NCBI GenBank assembly: GCA_936450465.1 | Contig: OW388300.1 | Coordinates: 17,435,266-17,499,265, forward strand | Reading direction: 5' to 3' | Source: Gibbula magus | Taxonomy: Eukaryota; Mollusca; Gastropoda; Trochida; Trochidae | Length of the DNA stretch: 64,000 nt | Shown: positions 7,756 through 17,960 of the stretch, piece after piece | Layout: every line of letters begins with the position of its first letter | Position numbering within the stretch: position 1 is the first letter of the stretch | Notes under the pieces: model-generated | The model's input: the letters and a program-made list of their open reading frames with translations, nothing else | Database searches by the model: none | Told to the model about the DNA's origin: nothing | Made by a program: the position numbers and the translations under genes

Positions 7756-7921
7756 GCAGTCCTTACCCCGTCGGTCGTGAACCTCAAGTGCTTTCCCACG
7801 TGCACTTCACACCTTATATAACCTTTCTCACGTGACTACTGCACGGACTGCACGTAATCTTCTCGCTACTCTGCTACCGTGTACACAACCCAAATACCCG
7901 GCCCATTAGTAAATATATTTA
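7756..7921 (-). repeat. Direct repeat A1 of DIRS-like derivative (5' terminal repeat)
   Basis: Identical to 6679-6844. It lies just upstream of the gag-like ATG on the minus strand, so it occupies the 5' terminal position. One copy at each end, with the B repeats only at the 3' side, is the split-direct-repeat arrangement. Confidence 0.88.
7797..7834 (-). promoter_or_regulatory. TATA box and CACGTG words in repeat A1
   Basis: TTATATAA at 7814-7821 is palindromic. On the minus strand it stands about 80 bp upstream of the gag-like ATG, a suitable distance for a start site near 7785-7790. CACGTG occurs on both sides (7797-7802 and 7829-7834). Use as a promoter is inferred from position only. 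Confidence 0.45.
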
Positions 7922-9387
7922 AGCTGTACTCATTGCACGAAATTGGTATACACGCCAATGAAACTGATTTCGATCTGGTAATAGATGATTAAAAAATTGA
8001 GATTGCAAAGCAACGTACATGTAAGAACAAAAAACGTCTGTACATTTCTCATAAAAACAACTCATTAGAATGCTAATTTTAGGTTCATTTTGTTTTATTT
8101 CAATGGTGTTCATCGGAATATCATTCATCATCGTGTTTTCATTTCACAGATTTTAAAAATATTGGGAAGATCAAATGGTCCATAACATTTTTTGCTCAGT
8201 ACATACAATAAGCAACCAGCGTTTTATTCACTTTGAAATTACATAACAAGTGAAAAGAAAACTGAAAACATTCTTCAGTAAAGACAACATATTGTTTCAA
8301 ATTAACATTATAAATAACAAGATCTTTAAATTCAAATGCTTGACGGCTTCAATGCTAAGAGAAATGAAACCAAATTTTAAAATTTAATAAAAAGACATAA
8401 TAAGATGTTATCACAAACAAATTTATTGCATTCCCGTTGGTCAAAACTAGGGAAAGACATATCATTAACCGTTGCTATGTTCTGACCAGCGACCAGAGAT
8501 CTTACTTATTTTTATGAGCAAAAAAAAGCAGCGAGTCACTACATGTATGTATTTCAAGGAGAGTAATACGTCATCATCAGGCTTTCACAACTAAATCAAT
8601 TGAAGTTAGATTTAAAACTTAACTCTTTTTAACAAAGTAAGGGAAAAAAATGAATGGGTGTAAAACTCACGGGAAAGTACCACTACAGTCTCTCGATTTG
8701 TCAGAACTAACGTACATGCTGCCTTTGTTTTTTACATTGAACATACAATGTAATTACCGAGGACAGCAACAAGGACACAGGACAAAAAGTGGTCGATTCC
8801 ACCTTGCCAAATCCTTCCCGTGCCGCCAGCAAGCAGATTCCACCAGGTTTTGTCTTGTGGGAAGAACTGTCACTGCAGACTTGCAATCTGTCTATATTAA
8901 TAATACTCTTAAGTTGTTGTACAGATTGGTACCAGGTGAAAAGTTAATCAGTTTCTAATGAGCAATGCCGTCATTTCCTGCTTGGTGGAAAAAGCCTGAA
9001 TATAATTTCAAAACATACATTGAAAGTGTGACATGACGTTAATGAATGTTGCAGTGCAGACAGTTTAAGAGTAGTTTACTACGTGTATGTTTTCTTTTAA
9101 TCGAATAGGCAATGGGCCAAAGCTTGTGGAAGATATACTGTCAATTTGTTTAACCAATTCACACTTGTAAAAGTTAAGTCAAGTTTAATATATATTACCG
9201 TTAGGGCTTCAGACGGAAACAAACTACTGACATCAAGATCTGAATATGATCTGAATGTACCTGTATATGAATGAATTCAAAATAATCGTAATAATAATGA
9301 TAATAATAAACATGGTAATGCATGACACTTTTCCATTAGCGTGTCCTTTCCTTTGCTGATGTGAATGATTAAAAACTGTAATCATTT
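7922..9387. other. Gene-poor sequence with old repeat pieces
   Basis: No recognisable gene. The 102-codon frame at 8650-8958 has no family signature that I know. Its start (GATTTGTCAGAACTAACGTACATGCTGCC) resembles 2403-2455, and its end is a family E repeat piece (8925-8985), so it lies in repeat-derived DNA. Confidence 0.45.
8925..8985 (+). repeat. Old dispersed repeat, family E (copy 2)
   Basis: CAGGTGAAAAGTTAATCAG followed by TGAGCAATGCCGTCATTTCCTG. Matches the reverse strand at 62936-62990 (TGAGCAATGCAGTCACTTCCT) and more loosely 3217-3305 and 16237-16320. Confidence 0.45.
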
Positions 9388-9694
9388 GAGGTGAGGTGAG
9401 GCGAGTTGTGGTTTAACGCCGCTTTCAAGGCTATTTCACTTATATCATGGCTGCTAGTATTATGACAGGGAGAAAGCCCACAACGTTATGTGGCTATGCA
9501 TTGCGGTGAAACCTGCGAGCATTGGCTGGAACTAGCGAACCATGGGTGGTACTACGCTGAAATTCAGTGTAGCATTGCACCCAAACCTTACTGCGTGTAG
9601 AACAGTTCTATACAAAAGACAAAGTTGCCGTGCCCCTGGCAGGATTCGAACCCCGGACCTCCTGATCCGAAGCCGTACTCGCTATCCCGCACCC
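9388..9694 (-). repeat. tRNA-derived SINE, near-complete
   Basis: Read on the minus strand it starts with a tRNA-like head (GGGATAGCGAGTACGGCTTC..., then a perfect B-box GGTTCGAATCC at 9642-9652). The shared TTCTACACGCAGTA block follows. The element ends in GGCGTTAAACCACAACTCGC and a short CCTCA-type tandem tail. The head lies near 9690 and the tail near 9388. This is the most complete member of the family in the window. Confidence 0.8.
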
Positions 9695-9889
9695 TTGTAA
9701 TGATTTGAAGCATATTCAAGAACAAAGGAATCTCCTATACAGTATATGTATTTTAACATGTCCTAACTTTTTAATACTCAGTGATAGTTAGAAAGTAGGT
9801 TACATACTCTCTTCACCTGATGTGGTTTATACAGTGGCCAAGACCTGCAAAATTATATATCATGTTTAATCTGTATACATTCTCCTTAT

Positions 9890-10201
9890 TCTTTCAGTGT
9901 ATCGTTTTGTCTCTTTTACTCACTATATATTTACAAAAACATATTTACATGTATTCTTAGTTATATTAGATTATTTTATTGATATATTTACAAAATGTAT
10001 ATTAATATGTACTGTAGGCCATTATTATATACATTTTAAGATATATGAACTTGTCTTTTGTAGTTTAACCATATGTAAAGTCTCTCATTACCCTCTACAG
10101 GATGGCTCATAATTTTACTATCTGTATGAGTTAATATTTGTATTTTATGTAAGTGATTGAGGTGAGACTATAATAAACATATGTCTGTCTGTCTGTCTGT
10201 C
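9890..10201 (+). repeat. Probable LINE 3' end with (TGTC)n tail
   Basis: Ends AATAAACATA followed by (TGTC) repeats at 10182-10201. This is a tail type seen on mollusc non-LTR elements. The 200 bp before it are AT-rich with no recognisable ORF2 residues, so only the tail argues for this call and the left edge is arbitrary. Confidence 0.4.
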
Positions 10202-10918
10202 ATATTAAATATCACCTTATGGTATGTCCTAGCATTCCCAATGACTTGATAAACACCTGCTATTGGGACTGATTGAATGCAATCTTCAGAGGATGTATTG
10301 GATATATGTTTGCATGTGTCTCGTTAAAAAGTTAAATATTCTCGCCAAATCGGATGTATGGAACTTTTTTTTATCAATATGTTGATATTTGTTATATAAG
10401 AAGAGACGTGGTTATATTCTTATCTTGTTTCTACTAAACACATGGTTTAATTGGTTGACACCCCTACAACGAAAACGCATTTTTGCACAGAAAATATAAG
10501 TTTTCATGAAATAAGGCAAAGTAGTTGCATTGACGATAAAGTCATGCAAAGAAAAGTTCAGAACGTAAGACTGACGCCAGAAATTCAGAACTAAGGTGTA
10601 TTACAATAATAGTATGTGAACATGAGATGTTTATGTCAGCTGTAAAACACTTTCCAAAATGTTTATTAAACCATGATTATGTATGCGCTTGCTATTCTTT
10701 TGAGGCAATTATAGTGATAACACTATAAATTAACTACATGAAGAATATTAATCATATGCACAAGGAATTGATTAATTGTTAAACCTTTGACAGTATGTAT
10801 ACCTGCCTTCAAAATATAGCTGAATACAGATTGAAGATTTCTGAAGACGTGATGACCAATAGTTTTACTATCGTTTGTTAGTCAAAACTAATTATTATCG
10901 ATTCTGCCTCTGTTATGC
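10202..10918. other. No feature recognised
   Basis: AT-rich sequence, no gene or repeat that I can support. Confidence 0.5.
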
Positions 10919-11265
10919 TTAAAGGGGCAGTAGCACATTTATTCGATCGAATAAGTTGAACAAATGTATTTGAAAGATAATGCCACAAACAGTAAATCAC
11001 CCATCTCTCTTCGGAAAATCAAGTTAAAAATGAGTGTTCATTGTTCGGTAAAGACATGGGAATAATGTGTGTAATACAAAATAATAAAATGTGTCCACAT
11101 TAAAATGGCCGAGTGCAAGTTTTGCTTTAAACGCAACAACGTTATAACCACTTCAGATAATTGTTTTGTGCAGTAAGATGTTTTACCCTCTGGAATAAAT
11201 ATAAGTGACATAAATTATCATTATAAATGGTAAATTTGAAAAAAATAAAATTTACAAATGAAACG
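10919..11265 (+). mobile_element. Short inverted-repeat element, family M1 (right end lost)
   Basis: Starts TTAA then AGGGGCAGTAGCACATTTATTCG, followed by the family body (CTCTCTTCGGAAAATCAAG, AATAATAAAATGTGT, AAGATGTTTTACCCTCT). The right terminal repeat is missing. Family M1 has termini AGGGGCAGTAGCACGTTTTT next to TTAA, is about 340-360 bp long and has no transposase, so it is a MITE. Confidence 0.78.
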
Positions 11266-12662
11266 TGGTAAGGAATGTCAATTGAAACATTGGAATCCTC
11301 ATTGGTCCTTATTCGTAGGTCTCATATTCGTCTTCAAATGTCATTCCTAGCGTTTCAGTAGTGTCTTAAGTAGAGGAAAAAAAGGTTAGGATGTTCGTAC
11401 TGTGTACGATGTTCATAATAATAGGATTCATAATGGTAATATTGTTTGAGATATGCTGTTGTGTTTGGTGCTTCATTCTGGAGCAATTATTTCATCTGAA
11501 TACATCCAGTTACATAATTAACATAATTAGGACAGTTATGAGCATCTTGTGGACATTAAGGAGAGATGGGACCCAGATATCGAACTCGCTTACGGCAACA
11601 TTTTGCGACAACAATGTGTTGGAGTGAATAAGTCTCAAAACATATGGATTATATTGTTTTGGGCATAGGCTTATCTGTACACTAACGGGGAGCGCTTAAA
11701 TTTACCATAACGCCTTTATAACGGTAGATTTACTTCATGCTGCATAACGATATCGTCACCTATATTCGCGGTAAATATGTTACTACGTGTGTTATTCGAA
11801 TTACATGCGTATTTCAAGTTATTGACGGATATATATAACCTGGTATAATCACCTGATAGTTATTCTTTCACCGTGCACTCTTAGATTGATAATATGATCA
11901 ATAATGATTACACGGTAGGCCGTCAAAGTTACACTTGAAATCATCAAACTGCCGTGACGTCAGGTTTTTACGTTTATGTAGGTAATTTAAAAAATGACGT
12001 TAAAGCGATGAAAACGTTTGGTGACCCTCTTTTATTATTTCTGAATTCGTTTGTTCAGTTAACTGCACACATAATATTAAAGTTTCAGCAATATCTAAAA
12101 TATGTGTGTTAGTGACACATCCTGTTGAATATGCGAAACATGATGATACAAATGCTGTTTTTAATATTTTAATGTGCTCAATTTGATTTGTTTCTCTTTC
12201 CAGCGTCATTAATTTTCAAAATATAGATTTGCTGTACATCCCCGAATGTGATTGAAATGTATTTAAAAGGATTCGAAATTTATTCGTTGAAAGGGGGCGC
12301 TTAATTTAAAAACACCAAATCAGTCAAAAATGACGTCATTTGCCGACGGGTGTATTAATATTAATGCTGATAACTTTTTAAATCGTTTGGTGACCTCCAA
12401 ATGTTCTTACATTTTTGGATAAAAGACATATCAAACTTGCTATTTTGAAAAAAAATTAACGAATTCTAAAATATTTGATTCCATCGTACCACCTCTCCTT
12501 AAAAGGGAGACAGTGTATTAATGCCCTACAGTACACGAATCTGTATTTAGAACTGCTGATGTGGTCACCAATCTACATCTAATTGCACTTTAAGGAAGGT
12601 TGTATATACCGTGAAATGGTGTTTAAACGAAACAATTCGTGTTCTCTTTCTTATTACCAGAA
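11266..12662. other. Gene-poor sequence with a weak repeated block
   Basis: No gene recognised. Blocks at about 11687-12030 and 12288-12400 share a GCGCTTAA start, a TGACGTCA or TGACGTTA word and AAxxCGTTTGGTGACC. They may be two degenerate copies of one unknown element. The frame at 11391-11627 is hydrophobic and Cys-rich but matches nothing I know. Confidence 0.35.
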
Positions 12663-12935
12663 GAGATTAGATAAGATAAGATAAGTCTTTATTATCCCGA
12701 GGGAAATTTACATTACATCTAATACAGTTCTCCAGTAGAAAAACATAAACAAGCTCTATACAACTATATAAAGATGATATACACTGTAAAATGATCATAA
12801 AAATCATTCCAAATTGTTTTCATTAAAGGCATATATACTATTCAGAACAAATGATTGACGAAACCTCTTTGTTCTACGCGTCAACATACGCAGTCTGCGT
12901 CCAGAGGGCAGTAAAGTATGTGAGTTGAGACATTT
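12663..12935 (-). repeat. Probable LINE 3' end with (TTATC)n tail
   Basis: On the plus strand AGATAAGATAAGATAAG is followed by TCTTTATTATCCCGAGGGAAA. Reversed, this is the AAATTTCCC...ATAAAGACTTATCTTATC terminus found at the 3' end of some animal non-LTR elements. No ORF2 residues were identified, so the inner edge is a guess. Confidence 0.5.
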
Positions 12936-13588
12936 GCTTTTTTTGGAAGTTGATGCTCATACTACCGATACTTTCAATAGGAAGTCCAATATTTTGTTAA
13001 GTGGTCTTAACTTTTTTGGAGCGTTTATTGTTACTTTGAACAAACTTGTTTCCGTACCAACTAAAAAAATGAGCAACGAGGTTTGATTTGTTAATGTTCA
13101 AGTCAATCTGCATAGATTTTTGTATCATGTTCATATTCATACTTGACAAAAACGGAAATAGGAGATGTGGAAACGTTTTACCGTGATAAACCAATGGGTA
13201 ATAGCTCATTATTTATTGTTATTGTTGCCTTATAAGACTCAAGGGATTCATTATGGTGAGCATATTTCTTGTGTTATAGGATTGACACAATCATAAGTTG
13301 ACATTTGAGAATTATTGTAATACATGGCTAATATCAATAACCATTCGTAATGAATACCTCCCAATCAGTAGGAATCAGTTATAGAAAGGCACTGTCGCAC
13401 GTTTTTTTGTTTGTGAATGTTTTATATGATCGAATTTGTAATTTATAATACATGTCAAGTTAAGTTAATGCAGTTTATCTTTACGTAAGGAGGTAAAATA
13501 GCCCTTACCCGACCCGATCGGTAGTTGTAGATGACAGTATCAAGTATAGATAAATTGTGCTGGTGGGATGACTTCGTCAACAACTATT
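12936..13588. other. No feature recognised
   Basis: The open frame at 12997-13209 (minus) has no family signature. Possibly more of the LINE that ends at 12663, but I cannot support that. Confidence 0.4.
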
Positions 13589-13737
13589 TAAGAAATAGAA
13601 GACTCGTTGTTGTTCTTTATCGTTGTATAAAACATAGCAGGGAGCATAAAACACGAAGGGCGCAGTCCTTCGTGTTTTATGCTCTCTGCTATGTTCTAGT
13701 CTACGATAAAGAACAACAACGAGTTTTCTATTTCTTA
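13589..13737. repeat. Foldback element, 71-bp arms, 7-bp spacer
   Basis: Arms 13589-13659 and 13667-13737 are reverse complements with few mismatches. Both contain GTTGTTGTTCTTTATCG and CATAAAACACGAAGG. RNA from either strand would form a long hairpin. The open frames across it are by-products. It may be a foldback transposon or a hairpin RNA source. Confidence 0.88.
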
Positions 13738-16349
13738 TATGAGATGCCCTTAAATAATTACTTGCTTTTCTATAAAAACCGCGGAGATATAATGTTGTTT
13801 GCATAAACTCTATTTTGAAAATAGTAATGCTTCCCGTCGTAGAACACATTCTCTAGCATTGGACAATCAAAATGACGCAAAATATGACGTCATTTGCTAA
13901 GCGACGGTCTAACTGTCATCTAAAAGTACGAGCATGTTTGATTGTCTCATAAAGCACGCTGTCAGTCCCATTGACCGCCTGTGTTTTATTGCCGTAGGAA
14001 TCTTATATTAATAATTCGAGGATGAGATTTGCGTTGCTGAAATGAATCATATCAATTCGTGTCAGCACTCTGGTTATTGATTAGGGAGGCTTGTTTTGCA
14101 ATTGCCAACATTTCTGAGAGATCTTTATATTTTCATAACAAAACTTGATACACCTCCTTATAGTACCTACATGTACATGTAATTGAAATGATGCACACAC
14201 TGATTGGTTTGGTTTGAACACATTTTGATTTGGATCGCAGATTATTATATCGCTTCAAATGTACAGTAGACATGCCCTGCCGCCATATGTTATTACCATT
14301 ATGCTAACGTTGAAGCAATACATGTTGTAGACAATAATTTCAAAGGTTTTGTTTAAATGAGTCTTTTATAAGTTATCTGCTCTGTTTGTACAATTGTACA
14401 GAGCTATGTTAAAGTTTTTGAGTGCATTCAGTCATCAACAGCGGCATGTCCTTCTTCTAAAGGCGTGTTTGTGTACTGTCCAATCTCAAGGGGGCTACTC
14501 CACATCTGAACCTTGACAGGGCGCTTCACTGACTTCTGTTGATTAAACGTGTACATAGGTTTCAGTATCATACGTGTTTTTGAAAGTACAGTACGTGCGT
14601 TATTTGTTTCCCCTGTTTTTTAGTCCCTGAATGGTTTTAGATATTTCATGGTCCAATCTTGTTAAAAACTCAATAATGTGCTGTGTTGCTTACACAACTG
14701 TAATATCTATAAAAGTGCTGAATTCACAGTTTTTGAGTGCATTCAGTATATTTTTAAAAAAGATCAACCACGTGTTAAACGATTTAGTAATTCCACAGTT
14801 TGGTAAACTCATGAACCACAGACTATTAACACAAGTAAGGTTATGATGTGGATTATGTTAAGGTTTCTGTACTAAACTACATATTGAAGGGGTGAATGCA
14901 AGAAGGACACACAATAAACAACATTTTGAAGCGCATGACCAACTTCATGATTAGATCTTGTGCAGTCTTAGTAAACCTTACCTCGATAACACTCACTACT
15001 CATATATTGAGTCTAGCGAGATTCAGTAAGAGGTCGCGTCAGCTAGCCTTTGGAATTGGCCAGTCAGTACAAATGCTCTAACAAAACAAAAGGTTGAGTT
15101 AATATGTCAAACACTTATCATTTCTGACATGTTTGTTAGCATTTGAGAACACAATATGAAGATGACATTTTGACTTCTACATACACAATGTATGTGATGC
15201 AATTTATACAAACCCTGATATTAGTTGAACGTCTTTGACATTTTTGAAGAACACTTTAAACAATCTTTGACTATTCATATGCTAATAATTAACTTTCAGG
15301 ATCAATATGAGAAGAATATGGCTCGTACGCTGTGTATCAAGCAAACATTTGACATTTTCTTTCCTTTGATCATCGTCAGTGAAACATCAAGTCAAAGATT
15401 AATCTGCTTTCATTTTGCGAACAATGATACATGCAAACCACGTATTGTATCTCGTCTTGTAGAAATGTTCGTTTCACAACGTTAATTATACTTTAAAACA
15501 TGTTATTTTGAGAGCAATGGCGTGTATATATCATTCATTAACAAATATCAAATGTTACCCGAAGGCAATATGACAGATACGTCATTTAGACTTCAGTTAT
15601 TGTCATTGAAACAGATTTAATCACTTTTTACAATTACTTGACAATTTATAAAAAAAAAAAAACTATTATCACGCATTTAAAATTGTCAGAAATGTTAGCA
15701 CAACCTATCAAAGGGCAAGGACTGGCCTTTGCTAATACGGGATTTAACGGATTTAACGGACAACATATTTAGCAGAAGCAACTATCCATACTGATAAGTG
15801 ATATTGTATAACTTATATTATATATGAACAATATATGATTTTAACCTTTTAGAGTATGGAATCATTCATAAAGTGCAAAAGAGAAGACATATGCATGTTA
15901 AACTGTGTATGTCTCAGTTGCTCATAACAAATAATCTCATTTCCTCAAGAAAATAAAAAAGAACGACTCTTGTAATTTGTATTGCCATCTGGCGTCATTG
16001 TCAGAGTCACTCTGTACCACAGATGGAGAACATGATGTGTATAGTCCTCATTGACTGAGATCTGATATCATATTCCTTGTGGAATACTTCTAAATAGCTT
16101 CATCAGTATCGTTGCCACTTATTTACTAAATTTGATGTTAAGAAGTATTTGGGAATGTTGTTTTCAAAATATGTCAGTTAAGAAAAAATCTGACATGTTA
16201 GAAGATATTTATTTTGAGTAAAGTTAAGATGATTTTAGGTGCAGGGCGTGTCAGAAGCAACAGTACAAATTAGTCCAGGTGAAAAGTAAATCATATACTG
16301 ATTAGCTAACCAGTCATTATCTAAATCAAGATCAACGTCAAGGTAGTGT
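13738..16349. other. No gene recognised
   Basis: AT-rich, low coding potential. The frame at 15225-15485 follows an acceptor-like TTTCAG and could be an exon, but I recognise no domain. A 16-bp word, TTTTTGAGTGCATTCA, recurs near 14417 and 14733. A family E repeat piece lies at 16237-16320, just before the large duplication. Confidence 0.4.
16237..16320 (+). repeat. Old dispersed repeat, family E (copy 3)
   Basis: CGTGTCAGAAGCAACAGTAC then AAATTAGTCCAGGTGAAAAG and CTAACCAGTCATT align to 3217-3305. It lies about 30 bp outside the left edge of duplication copy 1 and is not repeated at the edge of copy 2. Confidence 0.45.
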
Positions 16350-16408
16350 GATCTTATAGTAAGCAATAAAATCAAGCAGACAGTAAATATACCATCATTC
16401 CGCAGTTA

Positions 16409-16768
16409 TTAAAGGGGCAGTAGCACGTTTTTTTCGCTCAAATAAGTTGACGAAATATATTTGAAAAATAATGTCACTAATAGTAAAACACCTTTCTCTC
16501 TTCGGAAAACCAAGTACAAAACGAGTGTACATGATTCGATAAGGCAATGGGAATCGGCTTTGTCATTTGAAATAATAAAATGTGTTCACAATAAAATGGT
16601 CGCCATGCAATTATTATTTATAGGCAACATCGTTATTACCACTACGGATAATTGGTTTGTGTAATAAGATGTTTTACCCTCTAAAGTAAATCAAATGACA
16701 TAAACTATCATTATAAATGGGAAATTAAAAAAAAAAAAATTGCAAAAAAACGTACTACTGCCCCTTAA
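16409..16768 (+). mobile_element. MITE, family M1, complete with TTAA at both ends
   Basis: TTAA, then AGGGGCAGTAGCACGTTTTT, with the right end ACGTACTACTGCCCC followed by TTAA. No transposase. A 67-codon frame inside recurs in other family members only because they share sequence. The orthologous element in copy 2 is 32155-32499. Confidence 0.88.
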
Positions 16769-17261
16769 ACCCTGGCCAACTTCTGAGATTTCATTATCAA
16801 TCACCACAGGGGCTCAAACATACATTGTACTTCAAAGCTATGTTACAATGTTCATTAATGAAATTGACAGGTAAACATTTCCATGATACATTAATATGAA
16901 CACATTATGTTCGATAAGTATTATTTATCAACTAGTTTGTTTAGTTCAATGTTTTTGTTGAAACAGCATCAGAGAGTGCAAATTCGGTATACACGCTGTT
17001 CAACTAAGTTTATCACTCTAAACTTGTTCAACTTCACCCAATTCTGTGAAAACACACCTTTGTAAGTGTGACCAAACAATATGATAGATAATTAATTTTA
17101 ATATTCTAACATCTATTCTGCCTCTAGAGAAATATTTGGAACTTGTGTTGGAAAGTTGTGCTTGTAAATGGGATGCGTTATTTTGGTTTCTGCACATATA
17201 TAAGGCCGTTGCTAGATTTAATTTGAAAACTAGTATGTATCATATATGTTGCGAATTGGTA

Positions 17262-17264
<3 letters not shown>

Positions 17265-17336
<72 letters not shown>
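17265..17336. repeat. (AT)n microsatellite, about 36 units
   Basis: Uninterrupted AT run. At the corresponding place in copy 2 (about 32910) both the run and about 90 bp beside it are absent. Confidence 0.98.
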
Positions 17337-17339
<3 letters not shown>

Positions 17340-17447
17340 GTGAAATTATTTGAAATACAATCAATACATATAATTGTTGGGCACGTGTGAAAGTTAAATC
17401 AAATATTATCAAAAATACCTAATATCAGTTTATTGATGTCAATGTAA

Positions 17448-17960
17448 TTGGGCTTACTTATAAGATTTCAGAGACACTATTGTTTTCTTATAGTTGAAGG
17501 AAAAACAGACTATTTATTTCCTAGCTTGGTGAATATTATGGGTGAGGATACATCTGTCAACGGGGATATTTTTATCTACATTCCAAACTGGATTCATACT
17601 CGAGATTCTGAGTGTAAGAATCTGGATGGATCGGGGCAAAAGAAGGTCACATAGGTAGTATGGAGCAGTATGAGAATAACACTGGAAGTCAATGCACAGA
17701 AGTCAGTGCAAATACAGCTTGCCAACGTGGTCCTTAAGGATTGGGTGATGTGGTCAGATTCCTGAATACACCCAATTCTACATACTGAATAATGAGGACT
17801 TGAGAAAGCAATGGTACATCGTTGGTACGACAAAAGGGATATATAGTGTATTTTAAAGGAACACCGGAACTTCTGCAGACACAAAGTTTTATTCCTTGAC
17901 GGAATGGAAGTGCATCTGCTTTGATTCCCAGTTTCGCCGAATTCCCTTGGGACAATCAAT
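17448..17960 (+). other. Possible decayed exon-like sequence (weak)
   Basis: Several open stretches here read like extracellular protein: NGDIFIYIPNWIHTRDSEC, then EQYENNTGSQCTEVSANTAC, then GLGDVVRFLNTPNSTY and NGTSLVRQKGYIVYFKGTPE. Stops or shifts separate them. Copy 2 (33025-33840) keeps parts of these but has an M1 element inserted in the middle. I cannot name a family. It may be a decayed exon or simply chance. Confidence 0.2.

Noticed and set aside
8650..8958. 102-codon open frame
   Set aside because: No recognisable family, and it overlaps repeat pieces shared with 2403-2455 and 3217-3305.
10182..10201. Telomere-like tandem repeat
   Set aside because: The unit is TGTC, not TTAGGG-type, and it follows an AATAAA-like LINE tail.
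13531..13849. Overlapping open frames on both strands with similar peptides
   Set aside because: Both arise from the foldback arms, which encode the same sequence in both directions.
16461..16664. 67-codon frame similar to those at 33345-33539 and 62258-62455
   Set aside because: These are the same internal part of M1 MITEs. Similarity reflects shared element sequence, and other M1 members (for example 10919 and 20568) do not keep the frame.
17230..17412. Open frame with an IYIYIY run (also 21913-22125)
   Set aside because: Translation of the (AT)n microsatellite.
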